Origin: Salvator merianae
Taxonomy: Eukaryota; Chordata; Lepidosauria; Squamata; Teiidae
Assembly: GCA_003586115.2 (NCBI GenBank)
Contig: QVOM02000116.1
Span: 40,368,128-40,432,127, forward strand
DNA length: 64,000 nt
Reading direction: 5' to 3'
Shown one piece after another: positions 1-13,456 of the stretch (its first letter is position 1; the number at the start of each line of letters is the position of its first letter). The translations under genes were made by a program, and so were the position numbers. The notes beneath the pieces are model-generated. The model searched no databases, was not told the origin of the DNA, and was given only the letters and a program-made list of their open reading frames with translations.

Positions 1-912
1 ATCCTTCCACCACACCGTGCTCCATTTGATGGATTCCATTTCAATTCCAGGCAGTGCTATCAAATCTTCCTTTGATATTATTTATTTCCAATCAGATGAA
101 AGGAAGATTTGTATATGCTAAGTGGACATCAAATGTGACCTGTGAACCAGCACATGGCAAGAGGAGAAGCTTAGGTCTGTACCCACTCGCACCCACTGAA
201 CCTGCTTCCACCCATCTGATTTCATCATTCTAATATCAGTTTTGAAATTTACTATATTCTCCCAGAACAGAATGTGCAACATTGAGAAAAATATACATAC
301 ATTCCTATAGAAGCAGAATGGTGCCTCCTATCTGTAATAAATTCATGCTCAGGGGTTTATCAAATTCAATATTGACCAAAAAGGTAAATGTGGACTGGAT
401 TACACAGTTTTGACAGACATATTTCACAATTGGTTAAATAAAGATATAATGAAAGGAAGGGATTAGACTTAATGTGCCTAGAGTTCTCTTAAATCCTCAT
501 GTAAGGAGTGTTGGTTTAAGTGTTTCCACTGTGGAAGATGCAATTGCAGACAGTAATGTACAACACTATTCTGATGTCACATAAATATATTATGGGAAAC
601 AGCCCCAAGTACTCATCAGTTCCTAATGACACATAAGTAGAGAAATTTCATATATATAACGTCTGCTTGTCTTGAATAAAAGATAATGAAACCTAAGTGT
701 GAAAATCTTGTCAGTTGTGTACATTAATGAAACCAGAAACTGCTATCTGGGCAGTCACTCACATTCTGTATATGATATGCTCCTATGGTTTCCCATGCAC
801 ACAGTAAACATAACTTGTGAACAGTGTTGCAAAGTTTATTAAGTTTTCATTACAACAACCCCTGCTGTATGAAGCAATCCTCTTCAATTCTTATTTGGCA
901 GATGGGAATCTA
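1..912. other. non-coding, no recognised feature
   Basis: AT-rich DNA with stop codons in all frames at short intervals. I see no conserved protein, RNA gene, long repeat or transposon end here. Confidence 0.6.
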
Positions 913-1319
913 AAGGCCTTTTTACGCTTACACGACCAGGCCAGGCTGGAGCAGTTCCAGAAGCAATCTTCAGAGCCAGTCTCTGTCTTCTCCAATGCCT
1001 TGGATCCCCCAGGGGACCCATTTCAGTGGCATAGTTTTCTGCACTGCTGAAATGGGTCCCCCTGTTAAACTGGCCCATGAAGGCATGTGGCTTCCTGAGC
1101 CAGTTTACTTGTAGGTATACCGTAACTGACATTTTTAAAAAGGTTTACCACTATACCACTCTATGAGGCCTTTTGAAGTCACCTAGTTCAGTGTATGCTT
1201 CGTCCAGTATGGACAGGACAGTCTAACGGGGGCAGACCTCTCTGTTCTGCTCCAGAGAAGCCCTGAAGGGGTCTAGGACTAGCACTGTATCAGGATACTA
1301 GTAAGTGCAGAAAGGTCCT
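913..1319. mobile_element. foldback MITE with 'gtgcagaaa' end
   Basis: The left end reads 'aaggcctttttacgctta' and the right end 'taagtgcagaaaggtcc', which are imperfect inverted copies of each other. The interior carries the family's 'gggacccatttcagtggca' segment, near an inverted 'ctgaaatgggtcccc'. This is one of about twenty related copies in the window. It has no coding capacity, so it would be a non-autonomous DNA transposon moved by an enzyme encoded elsewhere. The ends resemble the smaller three-base-duplication copies (20340, 59034), so a PIF/Harbinger-type origin is possible but unproven. Confidence 0.55.
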
Positions 1320-4300
1320 GAGTTTCCTATAGCCACGTATAGCAAGTCCAAGGGCTGGGACTCATATTTTTCCAGAGCCACCTTTGCTTCCATGAGAATC
1401 ATGGGAAAGCTACAATGCTTGGATTGGAAACCTGACTTTGATGGTCCCCAGCAGCATTTTGGTTTGCAGCAGATCGAAACATTCACCAAGTCCAAAGCAA
1501 GGTTTCCAGCTGCACTTTCATCCTGTCTCTGCCACCCTAGCAGCTCCAATCCATGCAGTGCTATTGTTTATTCAGGCTGTCCACATCCTATCTTAATACT
1601 ATAAATAGCATCCTGATGGCCACCAACAGGGTCTTCTTTGCAGAGAGATTCCCAAATTCTACCCCTGAGCCAGGAGGCACATGTAGTACACAGCCAGTGC
1701 CTCCTGGACTCGAAGCTTTTGAAGGCACAGAACAAATGTTCTATAACTTTGAAGTTTCTGCTTGGTGTGGTTTGTAAGGAATCCCTCCCTGCCTCCATCT
1801 CTCTCACACACATACACACGTGCTTTACTAACCCAAATATGGTTCACATCCTCATTCAGTCTTGGGGTAATCACTGTCTACCATCCTAACCATCCATGTA
1901 CAATATTGGTGAGAAGAAAAATATGGATGGAAGAAAGTTATGTGTCCACAGAGAGTTCCTTAAAAGAGAAGCAGAATATCAGTGTAAAAAATTGTTTAAC
2001 ATCGAAGGACAGGATCTACATGGTTCCCTTATAGTGCCAAAAACCAGCAATGACATTGCAAGGTCTTCTGGGTCTTGGTCCCTTTTGGCAAATTTCATAC
2101 ACTTGCATAGTTTGGGTCTGCATGAACCCACATGCACAACCCACCATCCCACTATCTGCAAATGAAGAGCAGAAGTAAGCACTGTGACAGTGCTTACTCC
2201 TGCTTTTCCCAGTGGCCATGCTGCCACCATGTCATGTCCTCTCAAGTGGACCAACTGCAGTCTACTGTTGTTGTGAGTGTCCCTCGTGTATTTATGAACA
2301 CAGAAAATGGTCCACAAGACTGTTTCCTGTGTTCCACCAGCCTAGGCTAGTGACACCTCAACCAGGAAACAAAAATTCCCCGGCAACAATATTTGTGCAG
2401 CTGGAGGTAATGGCAGATATGCAGGCAGCATGCCACCACTTTGGAAAGTGCTACAGTTGTGGCATTCTTCTTATAGGAATTCCCTGTGGTGCTTTAGTTA
2501 GAGCACTGGTGGAAATCACCTGTGCTGTTCCTACCAAGAAAGAAACCCTACTCCTAACGGGTGTTGGCATGGAAAATTGTGTTTAGTGTGAAGAGCTAGA
2601 GCAGATGATGTCCAGGTCCCCTGTGGACCTGCAGTTTAATTTCTATACCTTTTCAATTGCTTCTTCACAAAGATCCCAGGGAAGAATATTCCAGAACTTC
2701 CTTTGGTGTGCAACCCCAAACCCTGACCTGAATCACTCAAGTCAGGGGACATTTTTTTCATTAACTACAGCAAATTAATGAACTGCAAATTAGTATGATG
2801 CAAATGAGAAAAATGATGCATGGTGAATTATTCAAATTATCTACCATAGTCAGTATTCAGAATGTGAGCCTACAATCTTCAAATCCCTTTTACAGGACCT
2901 ATATTGAATTTGATTCTCAAATTTTAAAAGCCGTAATTATTCATTCAGTCTGATTCACAGATGAGGTTGCCTGCCATTTCCAACCTCTACTTCTATAAGA
3001 AGGAATATTCATAAATGAGAGGTCAGAAGTGCCAAATGAATTTTGAACACATGTAAGCAACTGATACGCAGAGAGAAGGATTTAGGGGTTTTGGAGAGGG
3101 GGGAGTCTGTCTAAAGTGCTTATAGTAGGACAGGTTACATGTCAAGGAGCTGATCAAACAATATCAAGGCCCTGTCTGTCTTGAATAGGCAGATTCCTAG
3201 GTGTTTCTCAAAGCTGCACAAATTAATACGTCCTGTCCATCATGTATTGAACAAAGCTGCAAAATTTGATAATATACCACAAGAATGGTTTATCAGTTCA
3301 GTTTAGTGAATAGCCTGTAGGGTTTTCCTTTCCTCTCAGATGCAAAGCCAGTGAACAGAAAAAGATGATAATACTTGAAAGGGAGTGGATCTGGTGAGGG
3401 AGGTACAGATGCAAAAGGAGAGTAGGTTTCATTCATCTTCAGAGCTGAGTAAATTTATATCTAGCAAAAAGCATATCTTAAGAGGGGCAAGGCCCCTTTT
3501 CTCCTCTGTATCTGGAACTCTAACAGCAGAGTTACATCTTCCTCTTTGCTGCAGGAAAAGGGCAGGGGACAAACATGTTGACATGTCTAGCAATCTTTGT
3601 ATCTTTGTGGCTTGACTTCTTTAATATATTTTAGGTGCTGCACCCCTCAAGAATTCAGAAGCTGCTGCTGGTGCAAGGCACTAAGGAAGGACAGAAGGAA
3701 AGTTTTTGGCACAGAAAATGATGAGATCTCATAGGTACACTAAAAATACTTATGTGAAACAACCATGCATTTTAGGAAGAAGCAGCTCAATCTCTTCTAG
3801 AAAAAAATAGAAAAGGTTAGTAGACTGACCCAGCAACCCCACTGGAATGCCTCATTTGAATTGTGAACCAGCTTCCTCGTAGAATACTACATCCACATGA
3901 GAAGAGGTGTTGGGCCAGGCTATTGTGTGAAATTGGTGCTGTAGCTCATGCCAGCATTGGATCACTTGTAAACTGTCCACACCGCTTCCCAGGGTGATAT
4001 ACTGTACAACTCACAAGCAGTTGCTCTAATCTAATGGGTCTGAACAGCCCAAAGTCATTTTGCTAGGAATCCAGGTGTGGCTCTGGAAGTTCCCTGCTTC
4101 TGGGTACCCAACTAAAACAGCTGTTGCCAGCAACTTTGGAGGCTGGGAAATTTTATTCCCTAACCCTAAAGTTGGGCCGGGATAGACCATCTGCAATGCA
4201 GGCAGCCCTTGGAATGGACCATCATTGACTTGGATAGAAACCTGAAGTGGATTGGGCAAAATCTCGGCACTGGAGTCTTCTTCTGGTCCTTCTGTTCTGT

Positions 4301-4440
4301 CAAGGAAAGGTAGCAGCAAGGAGGGTGCTGGGGAGGGTTTCCTTGCAAGCCAAGTTCTGTCTTTTTCAGAGTGGAAAGGAGGCATCTCTTAAGGCCAAGA
4401 TCTTTGTCACTAACCAAAACTAGGGCCAATTTATAGGGCT
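1320..4440. other. non-coding, mostly unassigned
   Basis: There is no supported gene. The segment at about 2240-2410 contains a motif like 'aacacagaaaatgg' and downstream 'ttcctgtgttcca', a short inverted pair that recurs near 11295-11345 and 63605-63665. It may be a fossil of another foldback family. The rest is unique-looking AT-rich DNA. Confidence 0.45.
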
Positions 4441-4668
4441 TTTTTTGTGCTCTGTTGGAGTCGGGCAGGACCAGGAGGCATGGAGCTGCAGACGCGAGGC
4501 TCATGTGAGCTTTGAAGCTGCAGTATGGGCTGGTATGGATCAGTACCAATGTGCAGACAGCACTGATCCCACCCACACAATCCCCTGGTCGGAATCAGTG
4601 GGCCTCGTTAATCCAACACATGGATTCCCACTATCAGCAGGTAAGTGCTTAAAGAGCCTTTGGTCTAT
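4441..4668. mobile_element. foldback MITE fragment ('taagtgc' end)
   Basis: The right end 'caggtaagtgcttaaagag' and the interior 'gaatcagtgggcct' match the 'tttctgcactta' foldback family seen at 10794, 20938 and 50437. The left end is not recognisable. The preceding run 'ctttttttgtgctctgttgg' may be its decayed remnant. Confidence 0.45.
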
Positions 4669-6306
4669 AATCTAGGCCCAAAGTTAAGAATGCAGCAGCA
4701 GTGAGAGTGAGAGTGATTCTCTGGAATTACCCGTTTGGAGCAAGCACAGATCCAGGGATCTTTTAAATATGGTATAAAGCAGTTCAATTCACATTTATGG
4801 CTGCGTTCACATCTAGATTTTAATCCAAATTCAGTCCACCTTTAAATTGAAAGAACACATCAGCAGAGTGGCTAGTCATTTTCTTTCTACATTATTGAAA
4901 CCGAAGGTGGATTTTCTGAGTTAGACAATGCCAAAACAAATCAGCTTGTCACTTTGCTGATCTGTTTTCTCACTCTGAAAGTGAACTGAATCTGGATCAA
5001 AATGTACACGTGAATGCAGGTGTTACAGGCCAAGGACAGAATGTGATTGAGTTTTATCAGTTTTACTGGTAATTTGGCATTTAACTTATTGTTATTTGCT
5101 CTGAGTACCTAAGGTAGGATGAATGATAAAATTGAAATAAATAAAGAATGACCGCAAACTACCATTGTGCACAAACAAAATTCTTCTAAGGTGTTATTCT
5201 GCTTTTTACTGAGACGATTCTCAGGGACAGATTGCACATGCTAATTTCATCCTGTGTAAAGGTTCACTGATATTCAAAAATAGGTTTGCTCTCCTTCCTC
5301 TTGTGGAATTGAACTGAAGTCATATTTATTCTTTTGTATCCCTGACGTACATGCATGTGAAACAGATAATTGTAGGTGTATATGCTTTAGTGTATATATG
5401 TATGTATTAAAATATAAAATATTATGGAAAGTATACATCTGGTATTTTAAAGGAAGATGTGTTATGTTTCCTAAAATGCACACTTTCAATGTGCTTTTGA
5501 AATACTTCACACACTTTGAAAAGTTTCCTGGAATTTGCATTTTAACCTAAAGGACAGTGAGGTGGAATGGGGAAACCATCTGCAAAGAGAGTGCCAGATA
5601 AATTCTTCCTCCACTTCTAGCGTGTCTGCATCACTTTTGCATTTGGATGGAAAACAGCATTCAGCTTTCAGATCACTAACCACAATTACAGATTAGTCTT
5701 AATGAACTTAGGAGAACGTTTCATTTTATTACTATTATGAATTAGTCTAACATGCAACTTCAGTAGGAAAAACCAAAACAAAAAAACCCTACCCAACTCA
5801 AGAGCAATTTATTTGCATAAAATGAGAGAAAAAGCCAGCAAGTCAAAGACCGGAGCATAAGGCTTGAAGCACTGCCATAAAGTTTCACATTTTCTTTTGA
5901 TTTATTCCTCATATGATTCTTGAGTGGTGACTTTTTCACTCCTTCTCTGGAGAATCAAGAAAGGTTGAAGAAAAGATTCTAGTAAACCAATCATGCAGTC
6001 CAAAACTCTGGATTTTCCAAACTAGGGTGTTGGAATAGCATACCTAGTTTGGAAATCCATACCAGCTGGCTGTTTGCACTACCCACCTTTCTTTTAATTC
6101 CCGTAAGCAGACAACCTTGACAATCATAGGGTCATTCTGCACTGGCCTTCCATGCAGAAAGGAGGCTCCTAGGATGCATGCTGTTCTGGTATACCAGCCA
6201 GTACAGAATCGCCAAAGTCATGAAGGGGTAGGATGACCAGAACCAGGAATCCATCATTATCCAAAACTGTTTAGGTCAGGCTAGGATTGCAGCACCCCTG
6301 GCATTA
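4669..6306. other. non-coding, no recognised feature
   Basis: AT-rich DNA with tatatg/tgtatat tracts near 5380-5450. No coding frame, RNA gene or transposon end could be supported. Confidence 0.5.
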
Positions 6307-6383
6307 TGAATGAATGGATGGACGGACGGATGGATGGATGGATGGATGGATGGATGGGTGGGTGAATGAATGAATGAATGAAT
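6307..6383. repeat. (ATGG)n/(ATGA)n microsatellite
   Basis: A tetranucleotide run of about 75 bases. It starts with gaatgaatgg, passes through gacggacgg and a pure ggat block, and returns to gaatgaatg. Confidence 0.95.
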
Positions 6384-8224
6384 TACAGCCACAGACCGGA
6401 AGTACAGAACCTATTTTATTTTTCAGCACCCATCAACCCTTCTCAGGCCCAAACAAGGTTCATATATAGTATCACTTCTATAATTCAAGAGCACTACAAC
6501 CACCACAGGCATTAAGATTTGTAAGGCAGGAATCACAATCTTTTGTTTCTAGAACCGAGTATTACTGAGCAAAATGGTAGACATAGGTAAAGTTGCACAA
6601 GAAGCATTTTTCCTTAAGGAAGCAACCAGGTCATTTCCACACTTGGAGTTGTTCTGGATTAAATTCTGAAACATGGGGCTATCATCTGCATACTAGTGTG
6701 GACTAAAGCAGGTCCTGCCCCCTTGTTATGCTTCATCCACATTGGATGAAACATGAATCAGGCTAGGAGAGGAAAATGGTGCCTCAGCCCTGTAGACCTC
6801 CATGTTGAGGTCCACCCCCATTTCCACATTTACAGGGGCTAGCCCATTACAGGGCAGGCCATCCCGTTCTGGGATATGCAGTCCATCCCAAGCTGTGACA
6901 CATTGCTCCTGTTGTGGTACAAAGCTGTCTGCATTGGAACAACCTATTCCATGTCAGCCCCTGTGCTGGTTCTGAAACTTGCACTAACAAAGTCCATTTT
7001 TCCTTCTGCACAAAGGATGCCTGCCAACCATCAGAGGTGCACTGCATGCTGGGGGTGCCACAGGTATGCACAAAGCACACTCCTCAGGCCTCCCTTACAT
7101 ATGTGCATGCAACCTATGTGGGAACCCATGGTTTGTGTAGCTATCAGGCAATATTTTCTCCACAAATTTCCTTGTCTCTGCCAGATGTTCTCATACCAAC
7201 TGCCTTTCATTTTCTAAGTTTTAAAATGTATTTCAGGGTACTCCTATTACAAACAAGTATCTGTGCAACAGTGTTATTTTTACTAATCTCTGTGTTTTTC
7301 TTGCAGCTAGAAGGAATTACTTGCAGATGCTCCTGTAGTTATTTTCTCCCACTATCTTCAAAGAGCTGGCCTTAGGTTTATTATTTATTCTTCAGACTGG
7401 GAGGTATACAGATAATTCTGTGAACGTGACCAGCAAAAAACATTCTTTTATCAGCTGCATTAGTAAAACCTTTCTATCCTGCTGCAGTCTTTGGCCATTT
7501 GCAAAAACTTGACATCCAATTCAAAAAGTCAGTCACAATAATACAGCTGAACCCTGTGGAAGATATTGCAGTTTTCAGACAAAAGCCTTTATGATGTAAC
7601 ATTTATGATGCAACAGCTGCCGTGTTAGACTTGGACATAGGAAACCAAAGTTGTGGTGGGCACAGAAATCTCTTGTTCAGAGGAAAAGCTTCAAGCTTCA
7701 AGCAAAACAAAACTGAGTCTAAACAAAATTCACCAGGGCAAATCTTTGACAGTGCATCTTCATATCTTATTTGCCAAAGGTGTCCCTTCACACTGGAAGC
7801 TGGCAATATGGACATCTCGACACCCTGAAGACTCTGTGGGCATACATGTCAAACGTCTAGTAGCACCCAAGCCATCCCACCCCCTTTGGGAGTTAACTTG
7901 CCTTTAATCAATTTAAATGATACTGAGGATAGCTGGAGCAGCCGTCTTTCCCTCTACACATGGAACATACAGAGGAGGAAAGTGAGGTTTATGAACCTCC
8001 ATTTCTGTGTTGAATGGTCTTTCAATGGACTGCAAACATGGCTGGAAGTTTGGCCATTTTCTAGTCTTTGGGAAGACCAATCTGGGAGGAAACAACCTGC
8101 CTCCTCTCATAAACCTGGAGAAAGGGACTGCCACATAGCCAAAGGAAGTAAAGGGAGGAACAATCCTCGCGCACATACTGAGGGGAAAGACATGCTCATG
8201 GTGACTGCACTCTTCAGAATGTAC
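6384..8224. other. non-coding, with traces of decayed foldback MITE
   Basis: There is no supported gene. Around 6780-7090 phrases such as 'gtctgcattgg' and 'agctttga'-like blocks recall the interior of the 'tgcac' foldback family, but I cannot define ends. The remainder shows nothing recognisable. Confidence 0.4.
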
Positions 8225-8385
8225 GAACATAAGAGGAGCACTGCTGGATAAGGCCACAGCCCATCTAATCCAGCATCCTGTCTCACCCAGTGGTCCAATA
8301 ATTGCTGCTGGGCATTCTCAAGCAGAATATAAAGGCAAATTTTTCAACTTCTCTTGACTCCCTGCAAATGGCATCCATTCTAGTA
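8225..8385 (-). mobile_element. LINE 3' tail, Jockey-group, reverse orientation
   Basis: Read on the minus strand this gives the 3' non-coding tail shared with 54430-54535 and 63745-63935: 'ccatttgcagggagt', then 'tgcttgagaatgcccag', then 'acaggatgctgga' and a terminal 'cataag'-like end. At 54 kb the same tail directly follows the C-terminal reading frame of a LINE, so this is a 5'-truncated copy. No coding part remains. Confidence 0.7.
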
Positions 8386-8659
8386 GCCATTGATACACCT
8401 GACCTCCATTCTTGTCCTTCCCTTCCTCAGTCCATAGTCAATGTGACACTTGGGACACTCCTTTAGCACATGGGCCAAAGCTTGCCATGGCAGGTGTCAT
8501 GGCAGAAGGAAGGAATGAGGATGCCATCATTGTGGACACCATTCCTTGGGCTTTCTCCCTCCACCAACATATGTGGACTTTTTCTCCCTTCCATTCTTCA
8601 GGTCCTGTGACCCTCCTTTTCTCCAGGTCCACCTGTCTCCAGACATTGGAACAGCCTTC

Positions 8660-8909
8660 CACTGAAGATAAGTCAGGTGTCACCGTTCTATACTTTTCAG
8701 TGTCTGGTTAAAACATATCCCTTCACCCAGGCCTTTGATGAATATAGTCCTGCCAGGGTCGGGGTGGGCTTATATTTTAATGTATTTTTATCCTGTTTCA
8801 TTAATATTGTTTTATACTGAGAGTGCTGTGATCCCTTTTGGGTTCTTCAGGTGTAGGGTGGGATACAGATGTACTGGAATTAAATAAATAGATAAATAAA
8901 TAAATTTAA
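8660..8909 (+). mobile_element. L2-like LINE 3' end with (AATA)n tail
   Basis: The first part translates, with a break, as a weak match to the C-terminal end of L2-type ORF2 (a 'lvKTypFTQAFDE'-like phrase at about 8700-8745). It is followed by a T-rich 3' UTR, the conserved 'gtgggatacagatgta' block and a tail of aaataaata repeats. This tail organisation recurs at 42370-42895 and 61255-61545. It is 5'-truncated and inactive. Confidence 0.6.
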
Positions 8910-9412
8910 ACAGCCTTTTTTTTTTCTTTTTGATGGGCCCAGATACCGGAAGGTATGGGATTGTCACCCTAGAAACTTTTGATTTTTTAATTAGCAGAGT
9001 TACTGTCAGTTCTATGCCCAAACATGTTGTAAGTAATAAATCAATAAATAAAAGCTTTATTTTGTTGTTTTCAAAATGGCATAGAACACTGCATTGTAAT
9101 TTGCTGTGAATAAATAGAAACAAATTGGCAGTAATTGTAGTTGAAGGAGAAAAAAGAGTAAAAGATTCCAACAAGTTACTAGAAAGATGATAAAGTCAAC
9201 AGTTTGGAAGTTTCCTTTTTTTTTTATGACAACAGTTCTTATGACTCTTACTGACAGTAGTCAATGACCATAGTGTTCCAAGAATCATGGGACCTGTAGT
9301 CCAGAAAAGATATCTTCCAAAACACTAGCCAAAGCCAGTCTTCACCTAGTGTATCAAGAGCTCTTAGTTCAGTATTGTTCCATATTTTCCTTTTAGGCAG
9401 GGATGGCATGCA

Positions 9413-9749
9413 CAATAGAATAGAGATGTACAAATTTCAATTTGCATTTGAAAATTCATACAAAAATTCATTTTTGCAAATTTTCACATTGACACAAAAA
9501 TTACTTTTTCACATTTACAGTTTTGAATTGAAAATGAAAAAAGCCTATTCTTTTTGTGAAAATGAAATTTGTTGAATTTTCACATTTTTTGTTGTGTTTA
9601 AACTGCGAAAATGGCATTTTCAATGGGAAAACATTGCAAAAAATGCAAAAATGAATGCAAAAAATACATTTTTTACAATGAAATTTGCTGATGAAGCAAA
9701 AATACATATTTTCACTCAAAAACAAATCTTTTTTTCTCTCTCAATAGAA
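9413..9749. mobile_element. hAT-like MITE, 321 bp, with 8-bp target duplication
   Basis: The element spans 9421-9741 and is flanked by perfect copies of 'caatagaa' (9413-9420 and 9742-9749). It starts with 'tagagatgtacaaattt', the terminus shared with the copies at 15804, 34591 and 52810. The right end is degraded to 'aaatctttttttctctct'. The interior is A/T-rich with repeated 'gaaaatg' and 'caaaaatg' words in both orientations and no reading frame of note. An 8-bp duplication with TAG-type ends is characteristic of the hAT superfamily. Confidence 0.75.
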
Positions 9750-10194
9750 TAGAATCCTACAGAGCAGCAGATGAGGAACAAGGCTCTGTTGCTTTAGACC
9801 TCTCCAAGCCTCACTGGGGCCAGGTTCTCACTTACCTGGCTGGCATGTTTTCTGAAGACCATTCCAGGCAAGTTCATCTCAGGAATGACTGGGGCCATTC
9901 ACATGCTGAGTGCTAGAACAGACCTGTTTCTGGCCAGCTGCTGTACCTGTGCAAATGGCAGGCCTTCCTGTTGTCCTGGTGGAATGTCCTAACATCAGAT
10001 GTCCCATCCACCACTCACTATGATTGGGCAAGGGAGATCACATCTGGGGGGCAAGGGTGGTCCATGCCTCAAGACATGAGGTAAACCCCACATTCCCTCT
10101 GGCATTGGATTGTCAGACTTTTCCAGGGCCTTAACAATGCAACGACATTTGCAACACCAAGGAAATGTGCTGTAAGCAGTGACAGTGGATTTCC

Positions 10195-10375
10195 CATGAT
10201 AGCCCCACTTATTTTCACATCTGGTGAGGTGCATATGAATTCAACTTACTGGGAATTCTGGGAGCCAGCAAGTATGTGAAAAACAACAAAAGAGGGTGTG
10301 CACTTGGCTGGCTCCCAGAAGTGCCCAGTGAGGGAACTTCATATGCTGCTTGCCAGACATGAAGATAAGCAAACC
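10195..10375. repeat. imperfect palindrome, possible foldback element
   Basis: The left arm includes 'gcatatgaattcaactta' followed by 'ctgggagccagcaagt'. The right arm has the inverted counterpart 'cttggctggctcccag' followed by 'ttcatatgctgc'. Weaker pairing extends outward on both sides for about 30 more bases. The loop is A-rich. No target duplication was found. Confidence 0.55.
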
Positions 10376-10793
10376 TATGCTGGGGTTTGTTGCCTGCATT
10401 TAGTGGGCTACAGGAAGAACCAATTGCAGAACCTTTTTTATCTCCTATGCTGCCTCTTACAGTCTGGAGACAGTCAAATATATGTCAGTTTAGGCTGATT
10501 TCAGTTTAGCCATTTTTCATTATCCAAACAATAATGTAAGAGGTTTTAGCATGGACATATCAACACTGGGGAGAAGCACTGTCTTTGATTCATGACGTTG
10601 TGTTCATTCTAGGAACAATGCCAAACAGAGAAGCAAAATATCTCATTTATATGAACAATTCATATCAAGCAGAGTTTTAGGTTGTAAAAACCAGAATGGA
10701 TCTTTATGGTAGCAATATCTTAATAAGAAGGCAATCAAGTTAAAACTTACTATAGAAACTTCTGTACAATTGTGGTCACAGCACAGTGATCAA

Positions 10794-11150
10794 AGGATCT
10801 TCTGCACGTACCTGCCCTTCTTCAGAATCAGTGGGTCTTGAACAGCCAGGTCTGCTGATTCCAACCATGGAACGGCATGGTGAGATGAGCACCATCTGCA
10901 TGACAGCGCTGGTCCAGACCAGTCGATGCCACTCGAAACTCACGCGAGCTTCACAGCCACACTCCCACACTTCCAAGGGCCTCCCATGTCTGGATCAGGG
11001 TCTACCATTAATCACACTCCATCTAAAGCAGATTGAGTCATACCAGTGGGGCCAGGGCCTCAGATCCACATTAATATGAGGATCTAGAAGTCCAGATGCT
11101 TACTATGTGGGCCCTTAATCCAGATTAAAGACCTCTGCAGAAAAGGGCAG
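10794..11150. mobile_element. foldback MITE, 'ttctgcacgtacc' end
   Basis: The left end is 'ggatcttctgcacgtacc' and a decayed right end lies near 'tctgcagaaaagggc'. The interior has the family blocks 'gaatcagtgggtctt', 'tggtccagaccagt' and 'cgagcttcacagcc', also found at 18341, 38765 and 50437. It is non-coding. Confidence 0.6.
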
Positions 11151-12345
11151 AGTGTTTCTTCAAATCTTAAGTCACCACACTCTCAAACACTGCAATGGCA
11201 ATGTATTGTCTGCATATATTTTGCTGCCCCAGCCCAAAAAGCATCAAAAAAGAGAACTTTAATTCACTAGTTTTGTGGTTTCCACCTGTGGATGTTTATA
11301 CGAACACAGGAAATGGCCACAGAAGTTGTCCATTTTCCTTATTCATGCAACCCACCAGTGCTAAGATGGTAAGTCTGCACAGAAGTGGGAAGGAGAAGGA
11401 AGAGTGATAGGAAGTGTTATGACAGCTCTTGAGTGTGTTCGCAAGTGGATGAAGGTTGCTGTTCTGAGACCAAGCAAGGTACCAAGAATTCGGAAGAGAA
11501 ATTTGGAAATTTGGAGGAAGAACTACTAGGCTCTGGTAAGTTTGTAGGGTGGATACTCTGGGTTTTGCAGCTTTGTTGGACACTAGGTGTGGCTCGTGTA
11601 GCTACTGGAGGTGGGCATTTTTTTTTCTAAGTTAGCCTGAGCACATGGTCTGAGGGAGGAGGGGCTTACTAACTGTCAACAAAACAGTCCTGTACGAATC
11701 CTGCCTATGTCCTGTTTCTCTAAAATGGTGGTTGTGTGGGTATCAGCAAAGTAATGAAGGCTATAGTTCAGAAGAGCTTTAACATTCTGTCCTACGCTAT
11801 CAAAAGGCATGGTTCTAGAGAAATAGGTTGTGTAAAAATACTGCTGTTTGTATAATGCAAGCTTCCCAGATCTGAGGGCAGCTGGCATTGAGAATGGTGG
11901 AAGTTGAAATTCATAACATCTTGACAACACCAGATTGACAGAGGCTGGTATAGATGCCTGGATCTCACTGAAAGGGCAGAAATATTCCTCCATTGTTTTC
12001 CATTTTCAGAGACAACTAATGCACATTGACACAACATCCTCTTGTGACATGTGCATTTTGTGCTTCATACCATACAGAAATACACATCACCTCTGACAGT
12101 TTTTATCAGTTTCAATTACTATGACCTGAGGAAGCGGATGAGTTGCTTACAGAGTTTGGCCAGCCACTTGTCCCCTTGATCCTTAACCATCAAGGCTAAT
12201 AAAGCTAACAGGGACTACTGCTAATTGGATCCAAAGACTAAGAAATGTTTCGTTATAGGAGGGGGAGGTGCCAGCAGTGCTTAAGGAAACTGTGGCAGAT
12301 CTAATGAGTCCACATGCCCTGCTGGTCTGCTCTGTTCTTATGAGT
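11151..12345. other. non-coding, unassigned
   Basis: There is no supported gene. At 11270-11345 the block around 'acacaggaaatggccacag' matches blocks near 2285 and 63610. Otherwise nothing is recognised. Confidence 0.45.
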
Positions 12346-12645
12346 CACAGCAAGATCCAGATTAAGGGAGGCCTTAATCCAGATCTCTGGTAGACCCAAT
12401 TAATTGGATCTACCAGAGGTACCAGTAGTCTGATCTGGTATTCAGGACTTCCAGGGAGGGCCTTTCAGCAGAGCAACATAGCTCACATGAGTTTCACAGC
12501 TGCACTGTGGCCTAATCTGGTTCAGCACCATCAATGCAGATGGTGCTGATCCAGCCCAGGCCTCCCCACATTCTGGATCAGTGGGCCAGGCTAATCCAGA
12601 GCCACTGATCCAGCTTGCCAGCAGGCAAGTACAGAAACGGCCTTT
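12346..12645. mobile_element. foldback MITE, right end 'caagtacagaaacggcc'
   Basis: It contains 'gccttaatccagatctctgg', an inverted pair around 'aatccaga', the 'ggatcagtgggccaggct' block and a right terminus like those of the copies at 20938 and 913. The left end is approximate. Confidence 0.5.
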
Positions 12646-13129
12646 GGGTTGTGGGGATTTGATAGTATCTCCCTTCTAGTACTGCACATGTTAACAAAAA
12701 CAGTAGCGTAGAGGTGGTAGCATTCAGATGCTACTGTTTTCATCCTAACTCTAATGCACAATAAAGGTCAGAGATTACATAGGCTTTTTGGGCTTTCATG
12801 TGAATTAAAGCACTAGCACGCAGACGCTACCATCTCTAGAAGTCCCACTATATTGTCACCCTGAAATTGATGCTATTATGATGTGGAATTCTTGATGGGA
12901 TACAGCATTAGAATTGCCAGAGTTTTAACCTGCAATCTTAATTTTGCCTCTCTGCTAGGAAACATAGACTATTTTCACATTTACCATTGGACTGGATTAT
13001 GATCCACTTTGAGGCTTTTAATTTGTCCACAACTTAGAGCAAACCAGAGACGCCCCATCCCCTCCTAGCATGCTTAGTCTTCAAAGCTTTTTTTTTTAAG
13101 TTTATTACCATACAAGGCAATGATATCCC

Positions 13130-13456
13130 AGACTATAGAGGCATGTGGACAGCACACCTCCATGGTCCAATATATCACAGGAGACCATTTTGGAAGTTCA
13201 ACAAGGCATGTCACATCACTGAAATGGGCCTTCTTGGAACTCCAAAGCCCAGGAACTTTCATTCCTGGACATCAGAGATTTTGGAGGTTCCCTCATACCA
13301 GCTCCAAAGCCGACATGGGGTTTGGAGCAGGTGTGGGGATTGGGCCAGGGCATTGGGACAACCATGTTCCATGCTATGTGCAATCTGTCCTAGTTTGGGA
13401 TGAACTGTGTGTACTGGAACTAAAGAAGAAAACACAGAGGGTAAGTGCGGAAACAG
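13130..13456. mobile_element. foldback MITE fragment
   Basis: The right end is 'ggtaagtgcggaaacagc'. The interior includes 'ccagctccaaagccgacatg' and a 'gtccaatatatc' block that resemble 28690-29145 and 49451-49979. The left end cannot be fixed. Confidence 0.45.
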